Source of the DNA: Methyloligella halotolerans
GTDB taxonomy: Bacteria; Pseudomonadota; Alphaproteobacteria; Rhizobiales; Methyloligellaceae
Reading direction: 5' to 3'
DNA length: 64,000 bases
Assembly: GCF_001708935.1 (NCBI RefSeq)
Contig: NZ_MASI01000004.1
Location: 124,001 to 188,000, forward strand
Part shown: in pieces, positions 37,599 through 46,032 of the stretch
How positions within the stretch are numbered: the stretch's first letter is position 1
How the letters are laid out: the number at the start of each line of letters is the position of its first letter
Made by a program: the position numbers and the translations under genes
The notes under the pieces: model-generated
What the model was told of the DNA's origin: nothing
Database searches by the model: none
Seen by the model: only the letters and a program-made list of their open reading frames with translations

Positions 37599-38621
37599 CT
37601 AGCGGGCGCCGGCGCGAAACCGCAGACGGCAGAAGAGGCCGGACTCGTGCCATTCCACGACCGGCGCGTCGTGGCCATGCCGCTTCGCCAACCGGTCGAG
37701 CAGGGTCATGCCGAAGCCGCGATCCGTCGGCGCGATCACGGGCGGACCGGCGATCTCTTGCCACGTCATGAGGATCTCATGGGAGTTCGGATCCTCCTGC
37801 AGACTTTCAAAGCGCAACGCGACGCTGCCCTCATCATTGGAAAGGGCCCCGTATTTCAATGCGTTGGTTGCCAGCTCATGGAGCACGAGCACCAGGGTCT
37901 GCATATCGTAATCGCCGAACATCAGGTCGCCGGCATCGATGTGAATGCGGTTCAGCACACCGAGGGGCTCGACCACGCGGCCTGCCAGGTCTTCGAGGGG
38001 CATGAAAAGCCACTGCCGCTCCTTCAGGAGGTCGTGGGCCGCGGCCAAGCTGTTCAGGCGCGACTGGAAGGTCTGCACGAAAGGCTTCGCCTCCGGGTGG
38101 CTCTCTGCGCTCACCGCCGCGATGCTGCCGACCACCGAGAACAGGTTCTTCATGCGATGGGCCAGCTCCCGGTTGAGCAGGTCGCTCGCCTCCTGCTCGA
38201 AGCGCCGGTCGGTCACATCGTGCACGACGCCCGCGGCCCTCACCGGGCGGCCGGTATCCCGCTCCGTGACGCGACCCGAAAAGCAAACCCATTGGGTGAA
38301 CCGTGGATCGCGCCCGTTGAGGCGGAATTCGATGGCGATTTCCCCGTCGCTGCCTATGGCGAGTTGCAGCGAGCGCTGGAACTCCGCCAGATCCTCGGAG
38401 TGGATCGTTTGCTCGAACTCCGCGAAGCTCACGAAATCGGCGCCGTGGGGAAGGTCCATCACCCGGCAGGCGGCATCGTTGAAGGCGACGCGCTCATCGG
38501 CGAAGCACATCTCCCAGAGGCCGACTCCGCCCGCGTCCAGCGCCCCATGCATCTGGTGCGCGCTGGCGAAAGGCTCATTCCCGTCTTCGGGAAGAGCGGC
38601 AAATTCCTCCTCGGTCATCAT
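37599..38621 (-). CDS. PAS-containing HWE-type sensor histidine kinase
   Basis: A 340-residue soluble kinase. A PAS/PAC module covers about residues 30-150 (GGVGLWEMCFADERVAFNDA, ending VVHDVTDRRFEQE). The HWE/HisKA_2-type core follows, with H-box LNRELAHRMKNLFSVVGSIA and N-box VLHELATNALKYGALSN, and DRGFGMTLLDRLAKRHGHD. HWE kinases are abundant in Hyphomicrobiales and often act in light, stress or general stress response signalling. No response regulator is adjacent. It is divergent from the FNR-type regulator gene, with a 180-bp shared upstream region. Confidence 0.88.
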   Translation of the reverse strand: MMTEEEFAALPEDGNEPFASAHQMHGALDAGGVGLWEMCFADERVAFNDAACRVMDLPHGADFVSFAEFEQTIHSEDLAEFQRSLQLAIGSDGEIAIEFRLNGRDPRFTQWVCFSGRVTERDTGRPVRAAGVVHDVTDRRFEQEASDLLNRELAHRMKNLFSVVGSIAAVSAESHPEAKPFVQTFQSRLNSLAAAHDLLKERQWLFMPLEDLAGRVVEPLGVLNRIHIDAGDLMFGDYDMQTLVLVLHELATNALKYGALSNDEGSVALRFESLQEDPNSHEILMTWQEIAGPPVIAPTDRGFGMTLLDRLAKRHGHDAPVVEWHESGLFCRLRFRAGAR

Positions 38622-38815
38622 GATGTGCTACATTCTCGCCGCGTCTGCTGCGGCGTGCTCGCAGCGCCCGTGGAGCCTTCGTCCTCGGGCCTGCGCGAAT
38701 TGACTTCGACAAGTAAGAGGTCTTCACTTTAAGGACTTCCCGAAAGCCGCGTCTTTCAACTAAGACATAGTGCTCAACTTTAGGGTGCCGCGCGCCCGAG
38801 GAGATGATTGCGCCC

Positions 38816-39574
38816 ATGGGTTTGGTCGCTCAGTTCGCTGTTGACTATAAGGTGCCCTGCGACAGGTGCCCCTTGCGTGACTGCGCGGTGTTTCAGCCGC
38901 TCAGCGATGGCGAGGTGGATCTGCTGTCGGAGTTCAAGATCGGCGAGTTCAGCGTCGAAGGCGGCGCGACCTTGTTTTCCGAAGGGGTTCAATCGGATCA
39001 GCTCTTTACGGTGCTGTCCGGCTGGAGCTTCCGTTACAAGACGCTTTCCGACGGGCGGCGCCAGATCATCAACTTCATCCTGCCGGGCGATTTCATCGGG
39101 CTCCAATCCACCCTCGACGACGAGATGGACCATTCGGTGGAGTCGCTGACAGCGGCCTCGTTCTGCACGTTTCCCCGCAAGAAGCTCACGGAATTCTTTG
39201 CCCGCAGTCCCCGCCTCGCCTTCGATGTGACATGGCTCGCGGCCCGCGAGGAGCGGGTGCTCGACGAGCATCTCCTGAGCCTTGGCCGGCGCACCGCCCG
39301 GGAGCGCGCCGCCTATTATCTGACCCATTTGTATATCCGCGCCTCGGAAGTCGGCCTCTCGGTGGAGGGGCGGGTGCGCTTTCCCTTCACCCAGCAGCAT
39401 CTGGCCGATGCGCTCGGCCTCTCCTTGGTCCACACCAACAAGATTCTCCGGCGCCTCACCGCCGACGGTCTGATCGAGTGGGAGCATGGCCTGTTCCGCT
39501 CCCCCAATCTCGGCGCCCTGGCGGAGTTGGGCGGGTTCGACCTCGAGGACCGCCGCGAGCGTCCGCTGCTCTAG
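38816..39574 (+). CDS. Crp/Fnr family transcriptional regulator with N-terminal cysteine cluster
   Basis: About 252 residues. A Cys motif at the N-terminus (VPCDRCPLRDCAVF, C-x2-C-x4-C) precedes the cyclic-nucleotide-binding fold (IINFILPGDFIGLQSTLDDE), and a further Cys (ASFCTFPRK) sits where FNR has its fourth cluster ligand. The C-terminal winged helix contains FTQQHLADALGLSLVHTNKILRRL. FNR-type proteins use such cysteines to bind an oxygen-sensitive [4Fe-4S] cluster; the spacing here differs slightly. GAGGAG lies 12 bases before this ATG; an earlier ATG at 38804 directly abuts it. Confidence 0.87.
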   Translation: MGLVAQFAVDYKVPCDRCPLRDCAVFQPLSDGEVDLLSEFKIGEFSVEGGATLFSEGVQSDQLFTVLSGWSFRYKTLSDGRRQIINFILPGDFIGLQSTLDDEMDHSVESLTAASFCTFPRKKLTEFFARSPRLAFDVTWLAAREERVLDEHLLSLGRRTARERAAYYLTHLYIRASEVGLSVEGRVRFPFTQQHLADALGLSLVHTNKILRRLTADGLIEWEHGLFRSPNLGALAELGGFDLEDRRERPLL

Positions 39575-39717
39575 ACCGCATGGTTGCGCCTGCCGCTTGG
39601 CCTTGTCCGCACCGGCTGCTAACAAGGAGCGGTTGCGCGCCGGCCTGCGGGACATGCATGACCCAGACATAAGGGCCCGGACGTAGAGGCCCGGACATGG
39701 AAGATCATGGAGGATCA

Positions 39718-41361
39718 ATGGACCGCCGAGGCAGTCTCCTTCTCGATGCCGTAGTGATGTTCGCCATGTTCGTGACCGCCGCGGCCTTTGCCGCGGCGCT
39801 CATGGTGCATACCAGCATCGGGACGCTCCCCGCCGTGATCTCCGGCTTGGCCATCCTGATGCTCATGGTCACCTCCCACATTCTGATGACGCGCTTCGCC
39901 CAAGGCGCCGACGCGGAGCGAATGGATGACTTCGAAGCGGCGCTTGAGATCATCGACGGCGACCTTCAGCGCATCGACAAGATGGAGGACGACGTCGCGC
40001 GGCTGGACCTCCTCACCGACAAGATCGAGCAGTTCGACCGGACGTTGAGCAACTTCGAGGCGGCGAACCTCTCACGCCTGTCTTCGGACATGGAGACCAT
40101 GCAGTCGCGGCTTGAGAGCTTGCGCGCCGAGCTCGAGACCGAAGCGCGCTCCCAGCGCGAGGAGTTGAATACGGAGCTGCGCGTGCTCGAGCGCCTCATG
40201 AAGCAGCTTTCCATCGATCTCGCCGCGAGCGACGGCAGCGAGGACGGACCCCGGATCGCCGCAGAGGCGAGCGAGGAGGGCGCGGTCGCTCAGGATTTCG
40301 AGCCGATCGATTTTCTCCAGACCGATCGCTCGGCCGAGGCGGCGGCAGTAGAGACCGCCGAGCTTGTGAACGCCGAAGACGAGGCGGATGAGGACGAGAT
40401 CGAGCCCATCGACATGACCGCCGAGGCCGAGCCCCAGCGGCACGAGGCGGGCGCCTGGCAGGAAGATTGGGACGAGACCGAGAAGCTCGCCGATCGCGAT
40501 GCCGACAGCTGGGATGAGGATGGCTGGGAAGACGCTTTGGAAGATGGCGCCGCGCCCGGCGAGCCGGCTCCCGAGAGCGCCACGGGCGACGCTTCGCCAA
40601 CCGTGGCAGAGGCGACAGCCGAAGAGGTGAGGGCCGAGGACGCAGCTCTGGATGAGGCTCTTGCCGACGAGATCTCCACGTCCGGCACCTTAGGTGACGA
40701 GCGCCTGGCGCCCGAAGACACCAACGACACCATTGAGGACGAAGGCGAGAAACTGGCCGCGGCCACGGCGGAGACCGCCGCCGAGGAAGCCGAAGTGGCC
40801 GCCGAGGAAGCCGAAGTGGCCGCCGAGGAAGCCGAAGTGGCCGCCGAGGAAGCTGGCGAACCCGATGAGCCGGCTATGATCGAAACCCATGAGCCCATCG
40901 TGGAGCCCGGAACGCGGCTCGACGCCGAGCTTCACACGGCCCCCCCGGTTGAGGAGGCTGACGATGCTGACGCTCCTGAGGGGCCTCCCCATGACGGACC
41001 GCCGGACGAGGCCGCTCCCGAAGAGGCCGATCTCGTCGAAGCCGATCTCGAACGTGTCGAGGCGGCGGAGATCGAAGCATCGGACCGGGGCGTGGGTGCG
41101 CCGCCGGAGGAAACGCTGGAGCCCGATCAACGGGTTTCCCAGGCGTTCGAGCCCCATAAGCACGTCGAAGAACATGAGCACGTCGAGCAGCATGAGCATG
41201 TCGAGGAACATGAGGAGCTGGTGCTGACCGATCTCATTGCCGAGGAGCTGTCCAACCTTGAGGAGGAGCAGGATCGGAACGGCGAGTCGGAAGAAGACAG
41301 CGATCCGGATGACGCGGAGGATCTGGAAGAGACAGGCGATCCGGACCGCCGCAAGACCTGA
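39718..41361 (+). CDS. Large acidic membrane protein with coiled coil and Glu/His repeats
   Basis: 547 residues. Two membrane helices lie in the first 60 residues (VVMFAMFVTAAAFAAALMV; VISGLAILMLMVTSHILM). A coiled coil spans about 70-170 (DDVARLDLLTDKIEQFDRTL), followed by a long, very acidic, probably disordered region. That region carries three exact 21-bp repeats (VAAEEAE heptads) and an HVEEHE/HVEQHE/HVEEHE run. The head resembles the N-terminal membrane segment of some alphaproteobacterial EAL-domain proteins, but no EAL or GGDEF domain is present. GGAGG before the ATG at 39718 decides the start over 39697. I do not recognise a function. Confidence 0.75.
   Translation: MDRRGSLLLDAVVMFAMFVTAAAFAAALMVHTSIGTLPAVISGLAILMLMVTSHILMTRFAQGADAERMDDFEAALEIIDGDLQRIDKMEDDVARLDLLTDKIEQFDRTLSNFEAANLSRLSSDMETMQSRLESLRAELETEARSQREELNTELRVLERLMKQLSIDLAASDGSEDGPRIAAEASEEGAVAQDFEPIDFLQTDRSAEAAAVETAELVNAEDEADEDEIEPIDMTAEAEPQRHEAGAWQEDWDETEKLADRDADSWDEDGWEDALEDGAAPGEPAPESATGDASPTVAEATAEEVRAEDAALDEALADEISTSGTLGDERLAPEDTNDTIEDEGEKLAAATAETAAEEAEVAAEEAEVAAEEAEVAAEEAGEPDEPAMIETHEPIVEPGTRLDAELHTAPPVEEADDADAPEGPPHDGPPDEAAPEEADLVEADLERVEAAEIEASDRGVGAPPEETLEPDQRVSQAFEPHKHVEEHEHVEQHEHVEEHEELVLTDLIAEELSNLEEEQDRNGESEEDSDPDDAEDLEETGDPDRRKT
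40777..40854 (+). repeat. 21-bp tandem repeats inside the acidic protein gene
   Basis: A 21-bp unit, GCCGCCGAGGAAGCCGAAGT plus G, occurs three times exactly (40777-40797, 40798-40818, 40819-40839), with a partial fourth. Each codes for AAEEAEV. Units in frame can expand or contract without loss of frame. Confidence 0.9.
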
Positions 41362-41567
41362 TCTGGCACCGCCGGCAAATTTAAGGGGGACGTCTGATCG
41401 TCCCGCGTCCGGGAATTGCGGCCTACCGCGTCATCATGACCACCGGCCGGCAAGCCGTCTGAATTAAAGCCACATTCAGCGCCCATTGCTCGATCGGAAA
41501 AAACTCCCGGAAAATTGGGATAACCCATCCTCTTGACGGGCGGGCCGCCTCCCCGCATTAGGGCTTC

Positions 41568-42506
41568 ATGGAAACCAGCGCCCCCTCATCGAACGAATCC
41601 TCCGCCCGGCCGCCGATCAAGATGCTCGATAGCATCGCGGAGTTCGGGCATCGCTATCCCGCCTGGATCGTCGATATCTGGGGTGTCATGCATGACGGAA
41701 TCAGCGCCAACGAGGCGGCGGTTGCAGCTACGGCAGGGTATCGCGCACAGGGCGGCATCGTGCTGCTGCTGTCGAACTCGCCCCGCCCAAGTCCCGAGGT
41801 TCAGACCCAGCTCGGCGCCCTGGGTGTCATCGAGAGCGCTTACGACGACACTCTCACATCCGGCGACCTGACGCGGCACGAGCTGGAGAAGCGTCCGGGG
41901 GTGAAGGTCTTTCACCTCGGTCCGGAGCGCGACAAGCCGATCTTCACGGGTCTGGATGTGCGCCTCGTCGATCACGAAGACGCCGAGCTCATCGTCTGCT
42001 CGGGCCTCTTCAACGACGATGTCGAGGGGCCGGCGGACTACAACGATCTCCTGAGCAATCTTGCCGCGCGTAAGCTTCTCATGCTCTGCGCCAACCCGGA
42101 TCATATGGTCGAGCGCGGCGACGAGCTGGTCTACTGCGCCGGTGCCCTCGCCGATCTGTATGAGGATTTCGGAGGGGAGGTCAGCTATTCGGGCAAACCC
42201 TATCAGCCGATCTATCAGCTGGCCCTGAAGAAGCTCGGGGATCTCGCCGGTCGCCAGCTTGCGCCCCGTGAAATTCTCGCTGTGGGCGACGGCATCAATA
42301 CGGATATGCGCGGTGCGGCGGAGGCGGAGCTGGATGCGCTCTTCATCGCCGGCGGATTGCATGCATCGGACCTGAAGACGATTGCGACCGCAGACGGCGG
42401 CGACCTTTCCGAGCCATCCGACGATGTGCTGTATGATGGAGCTCTGCTGACGAGGCTCTTCGCCGATCAGCAGCTGCCTGTCGCCGCCATGCGGAAGCTG
42501 GCCTAG
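41568..42506 (+). CDS. HAD superfamily hydrolase, class IIA (TIGR01459 type)
   Basis: A 312-residue HAD phosphatase-like protein. Motif I is the variant WIVDIWGVMHDG (Asp with Trp where DxD would have the second Asp two residues on). Motif II lies in LLLSNSPRPSPEV, and motif IV is ILAVGDGINTDMRGAAEAEL. It resembles NagD/4-nitrophenylphosphatase-like enzymes of the alphaproteobacterial family; the natural substrate is unknown. It stands alone on the + strand and abuts the convergent cheZ gene, with no intergenic space. Confidence 0.85.
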   Translation: METSAPSSNESSARPPIKMLDSIAEFGHRYPAWIVDIWGVMHDGISANEAAVAATAGYRAQGGIVLLLSNSPRPSPEVQTQLGALGVIESAYDDTLTSGDLTRHELEKRPGVKVFHLGPERDKPIFTGLDVRLVDHEDAELIVCSGLFNDDVEGPADYNDLLSNLAARKLLMLCANPDHMVERGDELVYCAGALADLYEDFGGEVSYSGKPYQPIYQLALKKLGDLAGRQLAPREILAVGDGINTDMRGAAEAELDALFIAGGLHASDLKTIATADGGDLSEPSDDVLYDGALLTRLFADQQLPVAAMRKLA

Positions 42507-42507
42507 T

Positions 42508-42924
42508 TCAGCTCTTGTCGCCGAACATGGCGTCGACGCTGGCCTGACTCAGGCGCTCGTCCTGAGCTTCGGCCTCTGCCGTGGGGATCATGGCTTCCAG
42601 CCGCTTCGACATGAGCAACTTGACGATGGCCGTCGCGCTGGTGACCCGCTGCCCGACCAGATCCTCGAATCCGCAGGCGGTCATGATCTCGATCGCAGCC
42701 GCTTCGGCAGCCGCCTGACGGTCGCCAGCGTCGGCGGAATCGAGGCTTTCCAGCAGGCCTTCGCAGGCGCTCAAAATCTGTTCTGCCGCGGTATTGGCCC
42801 GTGTCCGGATGGCCTGCAGATCGCGAAGGGCCTCCGCAAGCTGCGCCATTTCATCGGCCGGGATTTCTGCCTCGGCCCGAGAGCCGTCACGGCCACGCCA
42901 TTCGGAAGCGATCTTCTGACCCAT
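42508..42924 (-). CDS. cheZ: CheZ-like CheY-phosphate phosphatase
   Basis: A short 138-residue, helical CheZ relative. The catalytic stretch ACGFEDLVGQRVTSATAIVK corresponds to CheZ FQDLTGQ, keeping the key Asp and Gln. The C-terminal LSQASVDAMFG resembles the CheY-binding tail (SQ..VD.L). It would remove phosphate from the receiver encoded 40 bp upstream on the same strand. The pair stands apart from any chemoreceptor or flagellar gene in the window. Confidence 0.78.
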   Translation of the reverse strand: MGQKIASEWRGRDGSRAEAEIPADEMAQLAEALRDLQAIRTRANTAAEQILSACEGLLESLDSADAGDRQAAAEAAAIEIMTACGFEDLVGQRVTSATAIVKLLMSKRLEAMIPTAEAEAQDERLSQASVDAMFGDKS

Positions 42925-42964
42925 TTCGTCCCTGCACTCGACTTACTTGACTACGTGCCGACGC

Positions 42965-43348
42965 CTACTTGCCGAAGATCGCTTCGATCTTGGCGCGCAG
43001 CGTGGTGGCGTTGAACGGCTTAACGATGTAGCTGTTGACCCCGGCATGCCGGGCCGCCACGACGTTTTCCGCCTTGGATTCTGCCGTCACCATCAGGAAC
43101 GGCGTCTTTTGAAGAGAGTTGTCGGCGCGAACCTCACGCAGGAACTCGTAGCCGGTCATCGGCTCCATGTTCCAATCCGAGATCACCAGGCCGTAATCGT
43201 TCTCCCGCATCATGTTGAGAGCGGCGCTCCCGTCGGATGCTTCGTCGACATTGGTGAAACCAAGCTGTCGAAGGAGATTGCGGATGATGCGGACCATGGT
43301 CCGGTAATCGTCCACCACCAGAACGCGCATATTCGGATCAAAGCTCAT
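42965..43348 (-). CDS. cheY: CheY-like single-domain response regulator
   Basis: A 127-residue receiver without an output domain: acidic pair VLVVDDY, phospho-acceptor Asp in VISDWNMEPMTGYEFL, switch Thr in LMVTAES and Lys in YIVKPF. This matches chemotaxis CheY closely (SDWNMP-type). It probably binds the flagellar motor switch or another effector, with the downstream CheZ-like protein as its phosphatase. The start ATG at 43348 is preferred over 43414 because the domain begins right after it and GGTGGA lies upstream. Confidence 0.88.
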   Translation of the reverse strand: MSFDPNMRVLVVDDYRTMVRIIRNLLRQLGFTNVDEASDGSAALNMMRENDYGLVISDWNMEPMTGYEFLREVRADNSLQKTPFLMVTAESKAENVVAARHAGVNSYIVKPFNATTLRAKIEAIFGK

Positions 43349-43555
43349 CTTGCGTCCACCATGCCCGAGGCTTGCGTTGTAGCTGGCCAGTTGCGGGTCC
43401 CCCAAGAGCACCATCGGCTTTCCCTCGCGTCATCGCTAAAGTGAATAAGACTAAGCCATTGCCGTGAACGGACCGTTAAGGGTGCGAAGCTGCCGTTTGC
43501 AGTGCGTCGGGTGCTTCTGTAGTTTGCGCGCCGACCGCCAAGGAAGGACCACGCG

Positions 43556-44026
43556 ATGCAAGACACCCCGACTGCCCAGGCCAAATCCGAAACTCTGGGC
43601 CACGGCTACTATTTTGAGGATCTGAAGGAGGGCATGGAGGAAAGCTTCTCCAAGGTCATCTCCGAGAAGGATGTCGATGAGTTCGCCGTACTGTCGGGCG
43701 ACGTCAATCCCGTCCACCTCAGCGACGAGTTCGCCGGTGGCACAATCTTCAAAAAGCGCATCGCTCACGGCTTCCTGACCGGCAGCTTGATCTCTACGGT
43801 GCTCGGCACCAAGCTGCCCGGGCCCGGCTGCATCTATCTCGGCCAGGACCTGAAGTTCATGGCGCCGGTCTATCTCGGCGATGAGGTTACGGCGACCGTG
43901 ACCATCCAGGGCCTGGATCCCGACAAGCGCCGGGTCGTCTTGAACTGCGTTTGCAGCGTGGACGGAAAGGCCGTGTTGTCCGGTATTGCCGTCGTGATGG
44001 TCGACAGCCGCAACAAGAAGCGGTAG
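43556..44026 (+). CDS. MaoC family (R)-specific enoyl-CoA hydratase
   Basis: A 156-residue hot-dog-fold protein with the R-hydratase 2 motif: SGDVNPVHLSDEFA (catalytic Asp and His) and RIAHGFLTGSLISTVLG. It should hydrate trans-2-enoyl-CoA to (R)-3-hydroxyacyl-CoA, as PhaJ does to feed polyhydroxyalkanoate synthesis, which would fit the two phasin genes in the window (inference). GGAAGGA stands before the ATG. The ribF start follows 35 bp after its stop on the same strand. Confidence 0.88.
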   Translation: MQDTPTAQAKSETLGHGYYFEDLKEGMEESFSKVISEKDVDEFAVLSGDVNPVHLSDEFAGGTIFKKRIAHGFLTGSLISTVLGTKLPGPGCIYLGQDLKFMAPVYLGDEVTATVTIQGLDPDKRRVVLNCVCSVDGKAVLSGIAVVMVDSRNKKR

Positions 44027-44061
44027 AGCCCTCACCGCACGGAACTGGGGGTATTTGTAAG

Positions 44062-45015
44062 ATGGATGTGGTTCACGGCTGGCGCGACGTGCCGGCTACG
44101 GTGAGGGATTCGGTGGTTGCCATCGGCAACTTCGACGGCGTGCATCGCGGTCATCAGACCGTGATCCGCCGCGCCATCGATATTGCCCGCGCCGAGAGCC
44201 GCAAATCCGGCGCCATCCTGTTCGAGCCCCATCCGGTCGAATTCTTCGCGCCCGAGAAGCCTTTCTTCCGCCTCACGCCGCTGCCCGTGAAATTGGAGCT
44301 CTTGTCCGAGCTCGGCCTGGATGAGGTCATCGTCCTCGATTTCGATGCAGTGCTATCGGCCCTAAGCGCCGACGACTTCACCAAGCAGGTGATCGCTGAA
44401 GGCATCGGCGCCAGCCACGTCGTCGTCGGCTACGATTTCAATTACGGCAAGGGCCGCAGCGGCTCGACCGAGGATCTGAAGCGCCTGAGCGCCGAGCTCG
44501 GCTTCGACGTGACCGTGGTCGAGCCCGTTACCGGGGAGGGCGGCACCTATTCCTCCAGCCGCGCCAGGGATCATCTGCGCCGCGGGGAGGTCCGCGAGGC
44601 CGCCGGGACCCTCGGTTATTGGTGGCGTATCCGCGGGCCCGTGGAATCCGGCGCCGGCCGCGGCAAGGGTCTCGGCTTTCCGACCGTCAATCTCAAACTC
44701 CACCCGGGCCAGGATCTGGCCCACGGCATCTATGCCGTGCGGGTCGTCGTCGATGGCCAGCCCTACGATGCGGCGGGCTATCTGGGCAAGCGCCCCACCT
44801 TCGATTCGGGAGCGCCGATATTCGAAGCGTTCCTGTTCGATTTCGATGGCGATCTCTATGGCAAGACCGTCGAGATCCAGTTCATCGACCATATCCGCGA
44901 GGACCGGACCTACGAGACGCCGGAAGCCCTGTCGGAGCAGATGGACCTCGACTGCAAGGAAATCGAGCAGGTGTTGCGCACCGCCCCGAAGAGCCCTGTT
45001 GCCGGCGGGATCTAG
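44062..45015 (+). CDS. ribF: Bifunctional riboflavin kinase/FAD synthetase
   Basis: A 317-residue RibF. The N-terminal FAD synthetase has nucleotidyltransferase motif AIGNFDGVHRGHQTVI, VVVGYDFNYGKGRSG and YSSSRARDHLRRGEV. The C-terminal flavokinase has GRGKGLGFPTVNLKLHPG, HGIYAVRVVVDG and FDFDGDLYGKTVEIQFIDHI. It converts riboflavin to FMN and then FAD. ATG at 44062 is chosen because homologous sequence begins there, although an open frame continues upstream within the MaoC gene. It is followed by the ileS region, a common alphaproteobacterial order (ribF-ileS-lspA). Confidence 0.96.
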   Translation: MDVVHGWRDVPATVRDSVVAIGNFDGVHRGHQTVIRRAIDIARAESRKSGAILFEPHPVEFFAPEKPFFRLTPLPVKLELLSELGLDEVIVLDFDAVLSALSADDFTKQVIAEGIGASHVVVGYDFNYGKGRSGSTEDLKRLSAELGFDVTVVEPVTGEGGTYSSSRARDHLRRGEVREAAGTLGYWWRIRGPVESGAGRGKGLGFPTVNLKLHPGQDLAHGIYAVRVVVDGQPYDAAGYLGKRPTFDSGAPIFEAFLFDFDGDLYGKTVEIQFIDHIREDRTYETPEALSEQMDLDCKEIEQVLRTAPKSPVAGGI

Positions 45016-45135
45016 CCAACACCCATCCGGACCGGCCCAGCTCATGGGGCACCGTCTCTACTGGATTGTCCTGTGCGCGGTTGCTAGAAGGCGTTGAGTT
45101 TCGAGCCCGACGACGCGAACCGAAGCATACCCATC

Positions 45136-46032
45136 ATGGCGAAGGATGATGCGGCGCCTAAAAAGCGCGCCGCCGGCAAAGCTGCATCTGCCAAGGCGGA
45201 TGACAAGGCGCCGGTAAAAAGCCGGAAGTCTAGTGCTGCGCGGGCCACCACCAAGGCAATCTCGGCGGTAAAGAGTTCCGCGGCCATGACGACTGCTGTC
45301 GAGAAGGCAGCGAAAAAGAAGGTGGCGTCCAAGCGTCCAGCCACCAAAAAGGCTGGGAAGGCATCGCCGAAGTCGCTGGCTGCGCCGCCGGCAAACCGGG
45401 CAGCGACGGGAGCGAAGACCAAGGCCAAGGATAAGACCAAGTCAGCGAAGAAGACAACGAAGTCCGAGCGCCAGGTCCCTGCGGCGTCCAAAAAGCCATC
45501 CACTGCTGCAAAGGCGTCTGCTGGGAAGAAGACCAAGAGCGGTCCAAAGCAGACTGAGCCAACGAAGACGGCGGTGAAAGCGCCGAAGACGACAGCCAAA
45601 AGCTCATCCAAGGCGGCTGGAACGTCTGGAAGCAGGGCCGCAGCCAGGGAAAATACCGCTCCCAATAGCAAAGCCAAGCGTCAAACCAAGGCTGCACGAA
45701 AGGCTCGGCCCACGCCAAGGCGGGCGGAAGCGGCGGTTTCGCAGGCGAAATCCCCATCATCCGCTGCCAAACCTCAGGCCAGGACGTCTGCGGCGAAACC
45801 GACTGAGGCCAGATCTGCGGAGGTGACGTCCGCGGTTCGGAAGCCTGCCAGTAAGAAGGCTGCGTCCAAGCTGGGGGAGACGAATGCGTCGGGAGCGGGT
45901 AAGAAGCCTCCCCGTAAGATTCAGGCGAAGTCGACTCCGGCGCGGGATCATGCCTCTCGTAAGGCTTCCCGGCCTCCGTCGGATCCCAGACCGCCAAGGC
46001 CCGATCCATCGCTTCAAAGAAATTCTTCAAAG
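45136..46032 (+). other. Histone-H1-like Lys/Ala-rich region fused in frame to IleRS
   Basis: About 299 codons, from ATG at 45136 (an in-frame TTG at 45094 is also possible), encode a low-complexity basic protein: [20 protein letters not shown] and similar runs of AK, SK, TK and PK. This composition is that of bacterial histone-H1-like (HC1/AlgP-type) nucleic-acid-binding proteins. The frame runs with no stop into the natural-looking IleRS start [11 protein letters not shown] at 46033. Ribosome sites at both starts are weak. It may be a true fusion, or an independent H1-like gene whose stop was lost through a base error. Confidence 0.6.

Noticed and set aside
40777-41220. Short regular repeats that might suggest a CRISPR array
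   Set aside because: They are in-frame coding repeats of 18 and 21 bp without unique spacers.
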